Positions 9,510-20,403 are shown, numbered from the stretch's first letter. The stretch is 64,000 bases of DNA from Corynebacterium auris (GCF_030408575.1 NZ_CP047047.1:1413991-1477990); one strand, 5' to 3'. Notes: generated by a model not told the origin, from the letters alone. Made by a program: numbers and translations.

Positions 9510-10067
9510 TCAACTCTCGGCGCTCTGCTTTTGTTCCCGAACCGCCACCAGCGCCCCCCGCAAGGCGGCCTCAACCGCCGCGCGGCGGATCTCGGCCCTG
9601 TCTCCCGCCAGCATCCGCAGCGGCTCCGGAGAACCCGGGACCAGCGCGTAACGCCCCAGGGACGGGTCGACGAGCTCGGCGGCCGCCGAGGAGGCCGTCC
9701 ACTGCGGGCCTGCCAGGCCAACCCATACCTCGCCCACTTGGTGGCCGTCCTGCGGGTCCGGTCCCGCCACTCCCGTGACCGCCACGGCCCAATCAGCCCC
9801 GCAGACCCGCCTCGCGCCGCGGGCCATCTCACGGGCTGTGACGGGCGAGACCGGGCCGTGCTGCGCGAGGACCTCCTCCGAGACGCCGGCGAGGGACTTC
9901 TTCACATCCGTGGCGTAGGTAATAAGCCCTCCGCGTAACACGTCGGAGGCGCCGGGGACGTCCGCGAGGGTCGCGGCCCCCAGCCCCGCTGTCAACGACT
10001 CGCAGAAGCAGATCGTCTGGTTGCGCTGGCGGAGGGCGTCGATAAGCGATGCGGCGAGATCAGACAT
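9510..10067 (-). CDS. cinA: CinA-family nicotinamide-nucleotide amidohydrolase
   Basis: Single-domain CinA C-terminal type (PncC), which deamidates NMN to nicotinate mononucleotide. 185 residues, with FCESLTAGLGAATLADVPGASDVLRGGLITYATDVK near the start and AVAVTGVAGPDPQDGHQVGEVWVGL in the middle, both typical of the family. The N-terminal COG1058 domain of full-length CinA is absent, as is usual in actinobacteria. It overlaps the pgsA stop by 8 bp. Upstream of clgR in one unit. Confidence 0.92.
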   Translation of the reverse strand: MSDLAASLIDALRQRNQTICFCESLTAGLGAATLADVPGASDVLRGGLITYATDVKKSLAGVSEEVLAQHGPVSPVTAREMARGARRVCGADWAVAVTGVAGPDPQDGHQVGEVWVGLAGPQWTASSAAAELVDPSLGRYALVPGSPEPLRMLAGDRAEIRRAAVEAALRGALVAVREQKQSAES

Positions 10068-10611
10068 TGGCTTTCCTTGCGTCGAGAAGGTACTGGATGC
10101 CAGTGACCACGGTAACCACGACCGCGAGCAACATCACCACGAAGGTCGGCACGTCCATCCATTCCGGCAGCGGGCACAGGTAGAGAGCCACGCCGAGGCT
10201 TTGCAGGGCCGTCTTGAGCTTGCCCCCTTTCGAGGCGGGGACGACCTTGCCGTTGCGCAGCATCCACATGCGCCACAGAGTGATCCCGAGCTCGCGCACG
10301 ACGATGATCACGGTCACCCACACAGGCAGCGTCGAGGCGATGTTGAGGGTGACAAGCGCGGTGATCATCAGCGCCTTGTCCGCGATCGGGTCGGCGATTT
10401 TGCCGAAGTCCGTGACTAGCCCGCGAGCGCGAGCGATGTCGCCGTCGAGCTTGTCGGTGGCCATCAACACCACGAAGAGACCGAATGCCCACCACCAGTG
10501 CTGCGCCAGAACCAACCAGGCGAAAACCGGGACGAAAAGGATGCGTAACGACGTCAGAACGTTCGGCAGGTTCCAATTCGACGGCGTGGCGCGGGGGATC
10601 GGTGTACTCAC
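10060..10611 (-). CDS. pgsA: CDP-diacylglycerol-glycerol-3-phosphate 3-phosphatidyltransferase
   Basis: Membrane enzyme making phosphatidylglycerophosphate. 183 residues with about four hydrophobic segments and the full CDP-alcohol phosphotransferase motif DG-x2-AR-x8-G-x3-D-x3-D, seen as LDGDIARARGLVTDFGKIAD then PIAD. The start is GTG, 7 nt after TAGGGT, so it begins its own transcript rather than being read only from terC. cinA and clgR follow. Confidence 0.93.
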   Translation of the reverse strand: MSTPIPRATPSNWNLPNVLTSLRILFVPVFAWLVLAQHWWWAFGLFVVLMATDKLDGDIARARGLVTDFGKIADPIADKALMITALVTLNIASTLPVWVTVIIVVRELGITLWRMWMLRNGKVVPASKGGKLKTALQSLGVALYLCPLPEWMDVPTFVVMLLAVVVTVVTGIQYLLDARKANV

Positions 10612-10618
10612 GCGTTCA

Positions 10619-10624
10619 ACCCTA
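10619..10624 (-). promoter_or_regulatory. -10 element of pgsA-cinA-clgR (leaderless)
   Basis: TAGGGT on the minus strand, 7 nt before the GTG at 10611. No ribosome binding site. Confidence 0.45.
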
Positions 10625-10658
10625 CCCCCGCGTCCCGACGGCTCTGGGTTCTCACCCG

Positions 10659-11828
10659 CTACGCGCCGCCGCGCGAGACGTCGAGGTGGTCCGTCTCCCG
10701 CGAACCGGTGGCCGTGTGGTCTCCGCGGCCCGAGGTCGCGGGGTCATCGATCCATTCGATGTGGTTGCCCTGGGTGTCGACCTTGCGGCGGTTACCGTGG
10801 TCGTCGTAGTCGATGTGCCAGCGGGGCCCACCGGGGTCGCGGCGGCCGGCAGCGATATCGATGCGCACCTTGATGACCGAGGCGACGACCGTGACCGCAA
10901 GTACGCCAACGATGACGAGCAGCGAGGTGAGGGTGCCAATCTCGGGCACGTCGACGTTTTCGCCGTCGTTGATGAACGGCAGGTTGTTCTCCGCCAGCGC
11001 GTGCAGAAGCAGCTTGACGCCGATGAAACCAAGGATGACGCCCAGACCGTACGGCAGGAACACCAGCCGGTCGAGCAGGCCCGAGAGCAGGAAGAACATC
11101 TGGCGCAGGCCCATCAGCGCGAACGCGTTGGCGGTGAAGACGATGAAGGCCTCCGAGGTGATGCCGTAGATCGCGGGAATGGAGTCGAAGGCGAACATCA
11201 GGTCGATGAAGCCGATCGCAAGCAGGGCGACAAACAGCGGGGTCGCGGCACGTTTGCCTGCCTGGGTGCGCGAGAGCAGCTTGTCGCCGTGGTAGGACTT
11301 CGTCACCGGGATGACGCGCCGCAGGGCCTTGACCACCGCCATGTCGTTGGGGTCGGTCTCCGGCTGGTCGGTCGCCTCGTCCCACAGCAGCTTACCCGCG
11401 GTGTAGAGCAGGAAGGCGGCGAAGATGTAGAACACGTCGGACCACGCCTCGATGATCGCGGCGCCGAGGAGGATGAAGACCAGGCGCATCACGAGGGCGA
11501 TGACGATGCCCAGCAGCAGCACCTTCTGCTGGTACTTACGCGGGATGCGGAAGGCGCCCATGATCAGGGCGAAGACGAACAGGTTGTCGACGGAGAGCGC
11601 GAGCTCGGTGATGTAGCCGGTGAAGTACTGCACGCCGTGCTCGGCGTCCCACAGCCACCAGATCATCGCACCACACACGCACGACATGGCCATGTAGAAC
11701 AGCGTCCACAGCCCCGCCTCCTTCATCGAGGGCTCGTGCGCCTGCCGCACGTGGGTGGCGAAGTCAAAGACGAAGAAACCGAGGATGACCGCGCCCGCGA
11801 TCAGCCATATCCACAATGGGACGTCCAT
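10659..11828 (-). CDS. TerC/Alx family membrane protein, probable Mn2+ exporter
   Basis: Integral membrane protein of 389 residues with about nine hydrophobic segments. TerC landmarks are ELALSVDNLFVFALIM (residues ~75-90) and LMFAFDSIPAIYGIT, whose acidic residues lie in the membrane and are conserved. The last ~75 residues are a soluble, charged tail (GGPRWHIDYDDHGNRRKVDTQG), longer than in Alx. TerC/Alx proteins are increasingly linked to manganese export. The riboswitch just upstream strongly supports that role here. The start codon is ATG, and its ribosome binding site lies in the switch hairpin. Confidence 0.9.
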   Translation of the reverse strand: MDVPLWIWLIAGAVILGFFVFDFATHVRQAHEPSMKEAGLWTLFYMAMSCVCGAMIWWLWDAEHGVQYFTGYITELALSVDNLFVFALIMGAFRIPRKYQQKVLLLGIVIALVMRLVFILLGAAIIEAWSDVFYIFAAFLLYTAGKLLWDEATDQPETDPNDMAVVKALRRVIPVTKSYHGDKLLSRTQAGKRAATPLFVALLAIGFIDLMFAFDSIPAIYGITSEAFIVFTANAFALMGLRQMFFLLSGLLDRLVFLPYGLGVILGFIGVKLLLHALAENNLPFINDGENVDVPEIGTLTSLLVIVGVLAVTVVASVIKVRIDIAAGRRDPGGPRWHIDYDDHGNRRKVDTQGNHIEWIDDPATSGRGDHTATGSRETDHLDVSRGGA

Positions 11829-11978
11829 GGGAGAAACCTCCGGTCAGAAAGAAGAAAGACACCAGTGTGACCGGAGGTCTCCCCCACCCCGGGATTCCCC
11901 CTGGGGCCGCCCCGTCCGGGGCTCGCCTGCGCGGGCGCCGTGTTGACGGTACGGGACGTGTGCGGGGTACTCCCCTCC
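11829..11978 (-). ncRNA. yybP-ykoY manganese riboswitch of terC with SD-masking stem
   Basis: The leader contains the conserved yybP-ykoY segments: GGAGGGGAGTACCCC (11978-11964), CCGTCAACACGG (11949-11938) and GAGACC (11881-11876). GAGACC continues into a 16-bp stem: the arm at 11868-11883 pairs with 11829-11846 (TGACCGGAGGTTTCTCCC), with one 2-nt bulge. The downstream arm contains GGAGG, 8 nt before the ATG, so the stem masks the ribosome binding site. Metal binding to the aptamer would compete for the upstream arm and switch translation on. Motifs are seen directly; the switching direction is inferred from the family. Confidence 0.8.
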
Positions 11979-11990
11979 AATGCGAGTGCA

Positions 11991-11996
11991 AGCATA
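11991..11996 (-). promoter_or_regulatory. Possible -10 element for the terC riboswitch transcript
   Basis: TATGCT with upstream TG (extended -10), placing the 5' end a few bases before the aptamer. Confidence 0.35.
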
Positions 11997-12089
11997 CAGC
12001 ACACGCACGACAATGCGCCCGCTGACCCGAAACGGCCAGCGTGACGACGCCTTTTGTGCCGCTCGGGTAACCCGGTAGCACTGTGGCCG

Positions 12090-15038
12090 CTAGAAAGCGC
12101 CGCCCGTCGGGTTGTCGCCGGCGTCGACCACGCGGGGGCTGTCGCCGGAGGGTGCGGCCGCGTCCGCTTCCTTCGGCGCCTCCGCTGGGTCGGCGCACTT
12201 GATCATCCAGATGATCGTGTCCAGCTCCTCCGGCTTAACCAGGACCTCGCGGGCCTTCGACCCCTCGGAAGGGCCAACCACGCCGCGCGTTTCCATGAGG
12301 TCCATGAGCCGGCCGGCTTTGGCAAAGCCGATACGCAGCTTGCGCTGGAGCATGGACGTGGACCCGAGCTGCGAGGTAACCACCAGCTCGACGGCCTCGA
12401 GCAGATCGTCCATGTCCTTGCCGATGTCATCGTCGATGACCTTGCTCTCGGAGGCCTTCTCCTCGGTCACGCCCTCGATGTACTCCGGCTCTTCCTGGGC
12501 CTTGGCAGCTTCGACGACCGCCTGAATCTCCTCGTCGGTGACGAAGGCCCCCTGCAGGCGCTGAGGCTTGCCCGCCCCCTGCGGGATGAACAGGCCGTCG
12601 CCCATGCCGATGAGCTTCTCGGCGCCCGCTTGGTCGAGGATGACGCGCGAATCCGTCAGCGAGGACGTGGCGAAGGCGAGGCGCGACGGCACGTTCGTCT
12701 TGATCAGCCCGGTCACCACGTCCACCGACGGACGCTGGGTGGCCAAAACGAGGTGAATGCCTGCTGCGCGCGCCTTCTGCGTGATGCGCACGATCGAGTC
12801 CTCGATCTCCTTCGGCGCCGTCATCATCAGGTCGGCGAGCTCGTCGACGACACAGACGATGAACGGGTACGCGCGCATTTCCCGCTCCGAGCCGGGGGGA
12901 GCCTGCAGCTGACCGGAACGGACCTTGCGGTTGAAATCCTTGATGTGGCGCACTCGCGCGGACTTCATGTCCATGTAGCGCTGCTCCATCTCCTCCACGA
13001 GCCACTGCAGCGCCGCCGCCGCCTTCTTCGGCTGCGTGATGATCGGCGTGATCAAGTGCGGAATGCCCTCGTAGGGGGTCAGCTCCACCATCTTCGGGTC
13101 GATGAGGATGAGGCGCACCTCTTCCGGCGTCGCCCGCGTGAGAAGGGAGATGAGCAGCGAGTTGACGAAGGCGGACTTACCCGAGCCGGTCGAGCCGGCG
13201 ACGAGCAGGTGCGGCATCTTTTGCACGCTTGAGGCGATGAACTCGCCCTCGATGTCCTTGCCCAGGCCGATCAACATCGGGTCGTGGTCCGTGGCGACTG
13301 CGGGGGCGTCGAGGACATCGCGCAGCCGCACCATCTCGCGATCCATGTTGGGCACCTCGATACCCACGGCGGACTTGCCCGGAATTGGGGTGAGCAGGCG
13401 GACGTTGTCGGTGGCCACGGCGTAGGCCAAGTTGGACTGCAGGTTCGTGATCTTCGACACTTTCACGCCCGGGCCGAGTTCGACCTCGTAACGCGTCACT
13501 GTCGGGCCGCGGGAGAAGCCGGTCACCTGGGCGTCGACCCTGAACTCCTCAAAGACCTCGGTGATGGCCTCGATCATCCGGTCGTTCGCCTCGGTGCGCG
13601 TCTTGGGTGCCTCGCCCGCGACAAGCAGTTCCGTGGAGGGGATGTCGTAGTCCGAGGGGTTCTCGGGTTGGCGCTGAGCCGGCGCTTGCGCCGGCTTGTC
13701 CAGCTCCGACTTCGGCGTCGAGGCGGGCACCGCGGCGGCGTCAATGCCACTGCGGGCGATAATCGCCTGGCGCATAGCCTCCCGCGACTGGCTCACGGCG
13801 TCCTCCGCGTCCCGGCCCACGGTGGCGGTGCGATCGGCGCCGTCCGGGGAAACCGGTTCGTTGCTCGGGGCCGGTTCGGGGCGCTCCACGACCTTAGTCT
13901 CCTCCGGCTGCTGCGGACGCTGCGCCTCGGGGGCCTGCTCGCGAGCGTCGGTATCACCGAACAGGCTGGCGCGGCGGTCGCGCTTTGTCCGTACAACCCG
14001 AGTGGACTCCCCCTCCCCCGCCGGGTAGTTAGCCATCGGGCTGAGGCCCGGTGCTGGGCGCGGGCGCGTCCGCGGGCGCCCCGAGGCGATACGGTCGAGG
14101 TCCTTGTCCACGTCCGCGTACGGGTCGCTGTCCTCCTCCGGATCTGGGGTCTCACCAGAGCCGAAGGTCGAGCGTAGCGCCGCCACGAGGTGGTCGTAGG
14201 CCTCGCGCACCGTGATGCCTGTTGTCTTCAGCGCGCCGAAAATAATCACCAGCGCCAGAAGCGGCACCGCGACGTAGGAGGAAAACCCGGCCGCCAGCCC
14301 GCCGCCGAACACAGTGCCCAGCGCCCCGCCGGCTATTTTTCGCCCCTCCCACTCGGCAGGGGTCCCAGCGAGCACGTGCACGAGACCGAGCATGCCGAGC
14401 GTGATGATGCCGATTCCTAGGCCTACCCGCGTTCGCACAGCGGCGTCGCGCCGGACGTCCAGCATCAGCGCCACGGCAGCCGCGACGAGCGCGACGGGCA
14501 AAATGAGCGCGCCCGCGCCAATGACCCAGTGCACGCCCTCCGAGATGACGCGGCCAATCGGTCCCGCGATGTCGAACCACACGGAAGCCCCGATCACGGC
14601 CGCTAGGCCGATGAGGACAAGCCCCCACAGGTCCGCCTTCTCACCCCCGGGGGGCGCGTCCTCCGCGCGCTCTGCCTCCTCGTCGTTGCGTGCGCTGCTG
14701 CTTTGCCGCGTGCTCACGTCCTCCTCAAAAAAGTCATCGAGATCGCCCGGTTCCTCGTCGCCACCGCGCCGCTTGGACCCGCCGAACCTCCCCGCCACCG
14801 AGCGCACCCCGCGCGCGGTGCCGCGGGCAGCGGCCCCCAGGGTGCTGCCCACGGCGCGGTAGGCCGAGCCCACCCGCTCCCCGGAGGTATCGGCCGCCAC
14901 CATGGTGGATGTCGGCGCGTACGTCATCGAGGAGGGACCGCCGTTCCGCGTGGCGGCCGGGCGGTTCGAGCGGCTCTGGCCGTGCGGGCCCGCCGGCGGG
15001 CGGCCCGAGGTGCGGTGTGCGGAGTTTCTGGCAGACAT
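12090..15038 (-). CDS. ftsK: DNA translocase FtsK
   Basis: Septal DNA pump that clears chromosome termini and activates XerCD at dif. 982 residues from the ATG at 15038, chosen because TAGAGT lies 7 nt upstream. About four membrane segments occupy residues ~110-260, followed by a long Pro/Arg/Glu-rich linker. The RecA-like motor has Walker [10 protein letters not shown] near residue 616, [12 protein letters not shown] and [14 protein letters not shown]. The C-terminal gamma winged helix ([20 protein letters not shown]) reads KOPS. xerC lies 47 kb away in this window. Confidence 0.96.
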   Translation of the reverse strand: MSARNSAHRTSGRPPAGPHGQSRSNRPAATRNGGPSSMTYAPTSTMVAADTSGERVGSAYRAVGSTLGAAARGTARGVRSVAGRFGGSKRRGGDEEPGDLDDFFEEDVSTRQSSSARNDEEAERAEDAPPGGEKADLWGLVLIGLAAVIGASVWFDIAGPIGRVISEGVHWVIGAGALILPVALVAAAVALMLDVRRDAAVRTRVGLGIGIITLGMLGLVHVLAGTPAEWEGRKIAGGALGTVFGGGLAAGFSSYVAVPLLALVIIFGALKTTGITVREAYDHLVAALRSTFGSGETPDPEEDSDPYADVDKDLDRIASGRPRTRPRPAPGLSPMANYPAGEGESTRVVRTKRDRRASLFGDTDAREQAPEAQRPQQPEETKVVERPEPAPSNEPVSPDGADRTATVGRDAEDAVSQSREAMRQAIIARSGIDAAAVPASTPKSELDKPAQAPAQRQPENPSDYDIPSTELLVAGEAPKTRTEANDRMIEAITEVFEEFRVDAQVTGFSRGPTVTRYEVELGPGVKVSKITNLQSNLAYAVATDNVRLLTPIPGKSAVGIEVPNMDREMVRLRDVLDAPAVATDHDPMLIGLGKDIEGEFIASSVQKMPHLLVAGSTGSGKSAFVNSLLISLLTRATPEEVRLILIDPKMVELTPYEGIPHLITPIITQPKKAAAALQWLVEEMEQRYMDMKSARVRHIKDFNRKVRSGQLQAPPGSEREMRAYPFIVCVVDELADLMMTAPKEIEDSIVRITQKARAAGIHLVLATQRPSVDVVTGLIKTNVPSRLAFATSSLTDSRVILDQAGAEKLIGMGDGLFIPQGAGKPQRLQGAFVTDEEIQAVVEAAKAQEEPEYIEGVTEEKASESKVIDDDIGKDMDDLLEAVELVVTSQLGSTSMLQRKLRIGFAKAGRLMDLMETRGVVGPSEGSKAREVLVKPEELDTIIWMIKCADPAEAPKEADAAAPSGDSPRVVDAGDNPTGGAF

Positions 15039-15045
15039 GCTTGTA

Positions 15046-15051
15046 ACTCTA
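15046..15051 (-). promoter_or_regulatory. -10 element of ftsK (leaderless)
   Basis: TAGAGT on the minus strand, 7 nt before the ATG at 15038. Confidence 0.45.
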
Positions 15052-15098
15052 GTACCTTCCGCCCCGATATCCACTCACGCCACACCAGCGCGGCGCGT

Positions 15099-15731
15099 CT
15101 AGACTCCGAGCTTGACGTGGACCTCGTCGACGAGATTCGCGGGCCCCTCGACGCGCACCTCAACCCGCGCTCGCCCGCTCATCCACATCAGCAGCTCGCC
15201 GGGTTCGCCGAACACTCGCACCACGTCGTCGCCGCGCCGCGCGACACCGCGGGCACCCCCCACCGTCTCAGGCGGCAGCGTCGGAGGCGTCAGAATCACC
15301 GGCGCCGCAGCTCCCCGCAGAGTCATCCGACCCATCGCGGCTGCCGCACCCAGCAATTGCTTTTCGACGCCCTGACCGAACTGCCTCGGACCCGCCTGGC
15401 CGTCCCCGCGTCGCACGTCCTCATGGTGGATAAAGTGCTCCGCCGTGTTGAACCGCTTGTCCACGGGGCGCAGCAGAGCGGGTGGCCCCGCCGCCCACTC
15501 GCGCACGAGCTCGACGTAATCGCGTTCCTTTTGCCGGGCTGTCTCCTTCTCCAGGGTCCCGCTCAGCGGCGACAGGAAAATCCCCAACGCCGCGGGGAAT
15601 CGGTTTTCGCGGATGTAGAGGTGAGCTGCGAGGTCGCGCGTGTTCCAACCCTCGCACAGGGTCGGGGCGTCGGGTCCGACGTCGATAAGCAGCTGCGCGA
15701 GGCGGTCACGTTCGGTGGCGGCGAAAGACAT
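15099..15731 (-). CDS. TIGR03085 family metal-binding protein
   Basis: 210-residue cytoplasmic protein of the actinobacterial TIGR03085 family, related to mycothiol-dependent maleylpyruvate isomerase and DinB folds. Family features are LCEGWNTRDLAAHLYIREN near residue 27 and EHFIHHEDVRR near residue 100; the histidines probably bind metal. Exact reaction unknown; a mycothiol-linked role is plausible because mtr is also present. Start is ATG 15731, 7 nt after TATGCT, which lies inside a perfect hairpin. Confidence 0.88.
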   Translation of the reverse strand: MSFAATERDRLAQLLIDVGPDAPTLCEGWNTRDLAAHLYIRENRFPAALGIFLSPLSGTLEKETARQKERDYVELVREWAAGPPALLRPVDKRFNTAEHFIHHEDVRRGDGQAGPRQFGQGVEKQLLGAAAAMGRMTLRGAAAPVILTPPTLPPETVGGARGVARRGDDVVRVFGEPGELLMWMSGRARVEVRVEGPANLVDEVHVKLGV

Positions 15732-15756
15732 GGGCCCCAGCATACGCTGGGGCCCA
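15731..15756 (-). promoter_or_regulatory. Perfect hairpin containing a -10 element, between rnj and the TIGR03085 gene
   Basis: An 11-bp perfect stem (15731-15741 and 15746-15756) with a 4-nt loop, 13 nt after the rnj stop. On the minus strand TATGCT spans loop and stem, 7 nt before the ATG of the next gene. It can act as terminator for rnj or as promoter for the next gene. Only a short T-run (TGTCTTT) follows. Confidence 0.55.
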
Positions 15757-15768
15757 GGAAGCGTCGTG

Positions 15769-17796
15769 TTACAGCGACTCGCGGGTCGCCTCGACGTCCT
15801 CGTCGTCGACGGGGGCCGTGTCCGCGGCCATCGGCACGACCGTCGGCAGGATCACCGGCTCGCGCTTGTACTTCTGCTCGATCGCACGGGAGACCTTGCG
15901 GCGCAGCTGCTGCACCATGCGGTACGGGTCGTTTTCTCCCTCCGCGGCGAGGTCGCCCATGACGGACTCCACGCCCTCGACGACCTTCTTGTTGAAGTCG
16001 CGGTCGTCCTCGGAAAAGCCGGTGGTGGACACGCGCGGGGTCTCCAGGAGTCGGCCTGTGCGGTCGTCGATCACGCAGGTGATCGAGACGACGCCGCCCG
16101 AGGCGAGGCTCGTGCGGTCCGCGAGCACGTCCGGGTCGACGTCTCCCATGGTCACGCCGTCCACGTAGAGCTGGCCCACCTGGTACTGGCCGACGACGTT
16201 GATCTTGCCCTTCACCAGGTCGACGACCACGCCGTTCTGCGCCAGCGCCGTGTTCTCCGGCTTGACGCCGGTGGAGATTGCAAGTTCCTTGTTCGCGCGC
16301 ATGTGGCGCCACTCGCCGTGCACCGGCATGGCGTTTTTCGGGCGCGCCGCGTTGTACAGGAAAAGCAGCTCGCCGGCGTAGCCGTGTCCGGAGGCGTGCA
16401 CGTGCGCCTCGGCGCTCGTAACCACCTCGGCACCGATCTGGGCCAGGTTGTTCGTCACCGCGAACACTGCTTCCTCGTTGCCCGGAATCAGCGAGGAGGA
16501 CAAAATGATCAGGTCACCGTCGCGTACCGTGATCTGACGGTGCTCGCGCCGCGACATGCGCGACAGCGCCGCCATCGGCTCGCCCTGGGTGCCGGTAGTG
16601 ATGAGCGCCACCTTGTGCGGCGCCATCTTCGCCGCCTCCTCGATAGGAACGATCGTGCCCTTCGGCGCCTTCAGCAGGCTCATCTTTTCCGCGATCTCCA
16701 TGTTGCGGATCATCGAGCGGCCGTTGAACGCGACCTTGCGGCCGTTGGCGACCGCCGCGTTGATGGCCATCTGCACGCGCGAGACGTTCGACGCGAACGA
16801 GGCGATGATCACGCGCTGCTTCGCGCCCGCCACCAGGCGCGTCAGGGTCTGCTCGATGCCGGCCTCGGACACCGAGATGCCCGGCACGGTGGCGTTCGTG
16901 GAGTCGCACATGAACAGATCGATCCCCTCGTCGCCGAAGCGCGACAAAGCAGGGAGGTCGGTGGGCTTGCCGTCGTAAGGCGTCTGGTCGAGCTTGATGT
17001 CGCCCGTCATGACGACGTGCCCGGCGCCCGTCTTGATGGAAACGCCAAGGCACTCCGGGATGGAGTGGTTGACGTGCCAGAAGCGGACGTGGAAGGGCCC
17101 GACAGTGATGTCGGAATCCTTGTTCACCTCGTGCAGCTTCGGCTTCTGCCGGTGCTCCTGCGTCTTCGCCGAAATCAGGGCGTTGGTAAAGCGCGAGGAG
17201 TAGATCGGGATGTCCGGGCGCAGCTTCAGCAGCCACGGGATCGCGCCGATGTGGTCTTCGTGGCCGTGCGTGACCACCAGGGCCTCGACCTTGTCCAAGC
17301 GGTTTTCGATCGGCCCGAAATCCGGCAGAACCAGGTCAACGCCGGGCTCGCTCGAATTCGGGAAGAGCACGCCGCAATCGACGATGAGAAGCCTGCCGTT
17401 GTATTCGAAGACGGTCATGTTGCGGCCGATTTCAGAGATACCGCCGAGCGCGTAGATACGCAGCCCGTTCTGCGGCGCCTTGGGCGGCGCCGGGAGGCGC
17501 TTGGTCAAGTCCGCCCCCTGCATCGACTTCACCGGGTTGCGGCGCCCGCCGCCGTTGCCGCCACGGCCGCGGCCCCGGCCGCGACGGTTGCGCGAGCGGT
17601 TGCCGTTACCCCCCGAGTTGCCGTTGGAGCCGGACTTCCCCTTGCCGGAGCCGCTTCCGTTGTCCCCACCGTTATCGTCGGCGGTTTCGTGTGCGGGTTG
17701 GCTGTCCGGCGCCTGGAACACCGGCTGCTGATCAGCGGGCTCCGGCGGCCCAGCCTTGCGGGTAACCTTACGCGTCCGGTTACGGGGTTCGTTCAT
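15769..17796 (-). CDS. rnj: Ribonuclease J
   Basis: Metallo-beta-lactamase/beta-CASP nuclease with endo- and 5'-3' exonuclease activity in mRNA decay and rRNA maturation. 675 residues. Residues ~40-90 form a Gly/Asn/Ser/Arg-rich disordered extension (GRGRGRGGNGGGRR), likely RNA-binding and typical of actinobacteria. The metal site VTHGHEDH is at ~175-182. The C-terminal histidine motif HVHASGHG is near residue 468. It starts 2 bp after dapA stops on the same strand. Confidence 0.95.
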   Translation of the reverse strand: MNEPRNRTRKVTRKAGPPEPADQQPVFQAPDSQPAHETADDNGGDNGSGSGKGKSGSNGNSGGNGNRSRNRRGRGRGRGGNGGGRRNPVKSMQGADLTKRLPAPPKAPQNGLRIYALGGISEIGRNMTVFEYNGRLLIVDCGVLFPNSSEPGVDLVLPDFGPIENRLDKVEALVVTHGHEDHIGAIPWLLKLRPDIPIYSSRFTNALISAKTQEHRQKPKLHEVNKDSDITVGPFHVRFWHVNHSIPECLGVSIKTGAGHVVMTGDIKLDQTPYDGKPTDLPALSRFGDEGIDLFMCDSTNATVPGISVSEAGIEQTLTRLVAGAKQRVIIASFASNVSRVQMAINAAVANGRKVAFNGRSMIRNMEIAEKMSLLKAPKGTIVPIEEAAKMAPHKVALITTGTQGEPMAALSRMSRREHRQITVRDGDLIILSSSLIPGNEEAVFAVTNNLAQIGAEVVTSAEAHVHASGHGYAGELLFLYNAARPKNAMPVHGEWRHMRANKELAISTGVKPENTALAQNGVVVDLVKGKINVVGQYQVGQLYVDGVTMGDVDPDVLADRTSLASGGVVSITCVIDDRTGRLLETPRVSTTGFSEDDRDFNKKVVEGVESVMGDLAAEGENDPYRMVQQLRRKVSRAIEQKYKREPVILPTVVPMAADTAPVDDEDVEATRESL

Positions 17797-17798
17797 AC

Positions 17799-18707
17799 TT
17801 AGAGGACTCCAGCCTTTTCCATGTCAGTGCGGAGGCCCTCCACCTGCTGCTTAGTCGCGGGCGCGACCGGCAGGCGGGGGTCTCCTACGTCAATGCCCTG
17901 CAAGCGCAGAGCAGCCTTTGCAAAAGTTGCACCACCGAGAAGTGCCTGCTGACGAGCCAGCACGTCGATGGTTGTGGCGTTGATTTCCCGCGCGCGGGCG
18001 AGGTCGCCTTCCTCGAAGCTTGTTATCATTTCTCGCAAATGACGCGGGGCGGCGTGTCCGATCACTGAGATGACACCGGTCGCGCCGACGGAAAGCCACG
18101 GCAAAGTGAGAGGATCGTCGCCAGAATACCAGGCGAGTTCCGTCTCACGAATGAGGGGGGCCGCTTGGAAGAAGTTGCCCTTCGCGTCCTTCAGCCCCTG
18201 GATCGTGGGAATCGTCGCGAGTTCGCGGATAGTCGCCTCGTCCAGCGCGAGGCCCGTGCGTCCCGGGATGTCGTAGAGGCAGATCGGCAGATCCGTCGCC
18301 CCCGCGACCTCGCGGTAGTGGGCAACGATCCCCGCCTGGGACGGCTTGGAATAGTACGGCGTGACCACGAGGAGCGCGTCGGCGCCAGCCTCCTTGGAGG
18401 CCACCGCCAGCTGCACCGAGGTGCGGGTGTCGTTGGTGCCCGCACCAGCGATCAAGGTGGCGCGGTCTCCGACCTCCTCGCGCACGGCCTTCAGCAGCGC
18501 GATCTTTTCCTCCGGGGACGTCGTCGGCGACTCGCCCGTGGTCCCGGCGAGGACAAGGGAGTCGACCCCGTTGTCGACGAGGTGGGCGGCCAGCTTCCGG
18601 CCCGTGTCGAGGTCGAGCTCTCCCTGCGCATCGAAGGGGGTGACCATGGCGACGGAGACGACGCCGAAGATGTCAGCACCGGTGCTGGCTTTCGTTGAAA
18701 TGCCCAT
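17799..18707 (-). CDS. dapA: 4-hydroxy-tetrahydrodipicolinate synthase
   Basis: Condenses pyruvate with aspartate semialdehyde, the first step of the lysine/diaminopimelate branch. 302 residues. [12 protein letters not shown] near residue 58 binds pyruvate. YDIPGRTG (residues ~145) replaces the more usual YNVPGRT. The Schiff-base lysine is in [10 protein letters not shown] near residue 173. It lies between thyX and rnj. TAACCT, the same hexamer reported for the C. glutamicum dapA promoter, lies 8 nt before the ATG. Confidence 0.96.
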   Translation of the reverse strand: MGISTKASTGADIFGVVSVAMVTPFDAQGELDLDTGRKLAAHLVDNGVDSLVLAGTTGESPTTSPEEKIALLKAVREEVGDRATLIAGAGTNDTRTSVQLAVASKEAGADALLVVTPYYSKPSQAGIVAHYREVAGATDLPICLYDIPGRTGLALDEATIRELATIPTIQGLKDAKGNFFQAAPLIRETELAWYSGDDPLTLPWLSVGATGVISVIGHAAPRHLREMITSFEEGDLARAREINATTIDVLARQQALLGGATFAKAALRLQGIDVGDPRLPVAPATKQQVEGLRTDMEKAGVL

Positions 18708-18715
18708 AGCCGACT

Positions 18716-18721
18716 AGGTTA
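18716..18721 (-). promoter_or_regulatory. -10 element of dapA
   Basis: TAACCT, 8 nt before the ATG. A 6-bp hairpin (CGGCAG at 18733-18738, CTGCCG at 18747-18752) just upstream, after the thyX stop, could limit read-through. Confidence 0.45.
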
Positions 18722-18779
18722 CCCGCTCCCTCCGGCAGCCGCGCCACTGCCGTGCCGAAGCTCCTCTATGGGGAGCCCT

Positions 18780-19532
18780 CTACTGGATGTACGGGCTCGT
18801 GGCCATCTTCGTGCCGTCGGCGAGCTCGCTGACGAGGAAGTCGTCGAAAAGCGAAGGCGCCGTACCGCGGAGCAGGTCGAGGCAGGCCAGCGCGAGCGCG
18901 CGAATTTCGGCGTCCGCGTGCTCGGAGGCGCGCGCCGCGATGAACTCGCGCCACGCCCTGTAGTTGCCGGTGACCACGAAGCGCGTCTCGGTCGCGTTCG
19001 GCAAGATCGCCCGCGCCGCCTGCCGGGCCTTCTTCCGCCGCAGCAAGGCGTTGGGTTCCGCCGCCGTGTCCTCCTCGAGCGCGCGCAGCAGCTCGTCGTA
19101 GACAAAGCGCGAATCGTCCACCGCGCGCACGAAGAGCTCGCGCAGCTCTGGGTCCTCTGCAATCGCCACAGGGACCACGACCTCACTTTGGCCCGCGGGC
19201 ACGTAGCGCTGGCTCAGCTGAGAAAACGACAGGTGGCGGTGCCGTAGCAGCTCGTTACCCGCAGCGCGGGAGAGGCCACGGACGTAGAGGGTGGCCGTGG
19301 CATGCTCAAGCAGCGCGTCGTGGCCCACCTCGATGACGTGGTGCAGGTAAGAATCGTTCGCCGCGGTGTGCGGGTTGGGGCGGTCGAACGTCTCGTAGCA
19401 GGCTCGGCCCGCGAACTCGACGACCGACTCAGCGGGGCTTGCCGCCGGGTCCGGCTCCCACTCCACTCCGGTCGGGGGCGTAAACCGCGTCGCGGCAACA
19501 AGCTGGACGTCCAGGTTCGATGCGACCGCCAT
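18780..19532 (-). CDS. thyX: Flavin-dependent thymidylate synthase ThyX
   Basis: Makes dTMP from dUMP with methylene-tetrahydrofolate, FAD and NADPH. 250 residues. The signature RHR-x7-S is present as [11 protein letters not shown] near residue 93, and the C-terminal [23 protein letters not shown] contains the dUMP-contacting region. It follows dapB by 3 bp. The dapB-thyX-dapA order is conserved in corynebacteria. Confidence 0.96.
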   Translation of the reverse strand: MAVASNLDVQLVAATRFTPPTGVEWEPDPAASPAESVVEFAGRACYETFDRPNPHTAANDSYLHHVIEVGHDALLEHATATLYVRGLSRAAGNELLRHRHLSFSQLSQRYVPAGQSEVVVPVAIAEDPELRELFVRAVDDSRFVYDELLRALEEDTAAEPNALLRRKKARQAARAILPNATETRFVVTGNYRAWREFIAARASEHADAEIRALALACLDLLRGTAPSLFDDFLVSELADGTKMATSPYIQ

Positions 19533-19535
19533 GCC

Positions 19536-20360
<825 letters not shown>

Positions 20361-20403
20361 TTACGGTGCTCGGAACTTCAGCCCTGCCCGCCACACGCCC
20401 CGT

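Noticed and set aside
15640..17802. A 720-codon open frame on the plus strand opposite rnj
   Set aside because: It is the GC-rich antisense shadow of RNase J, with His/Asp/Arg-rich low-complexity translation and no family motifs.
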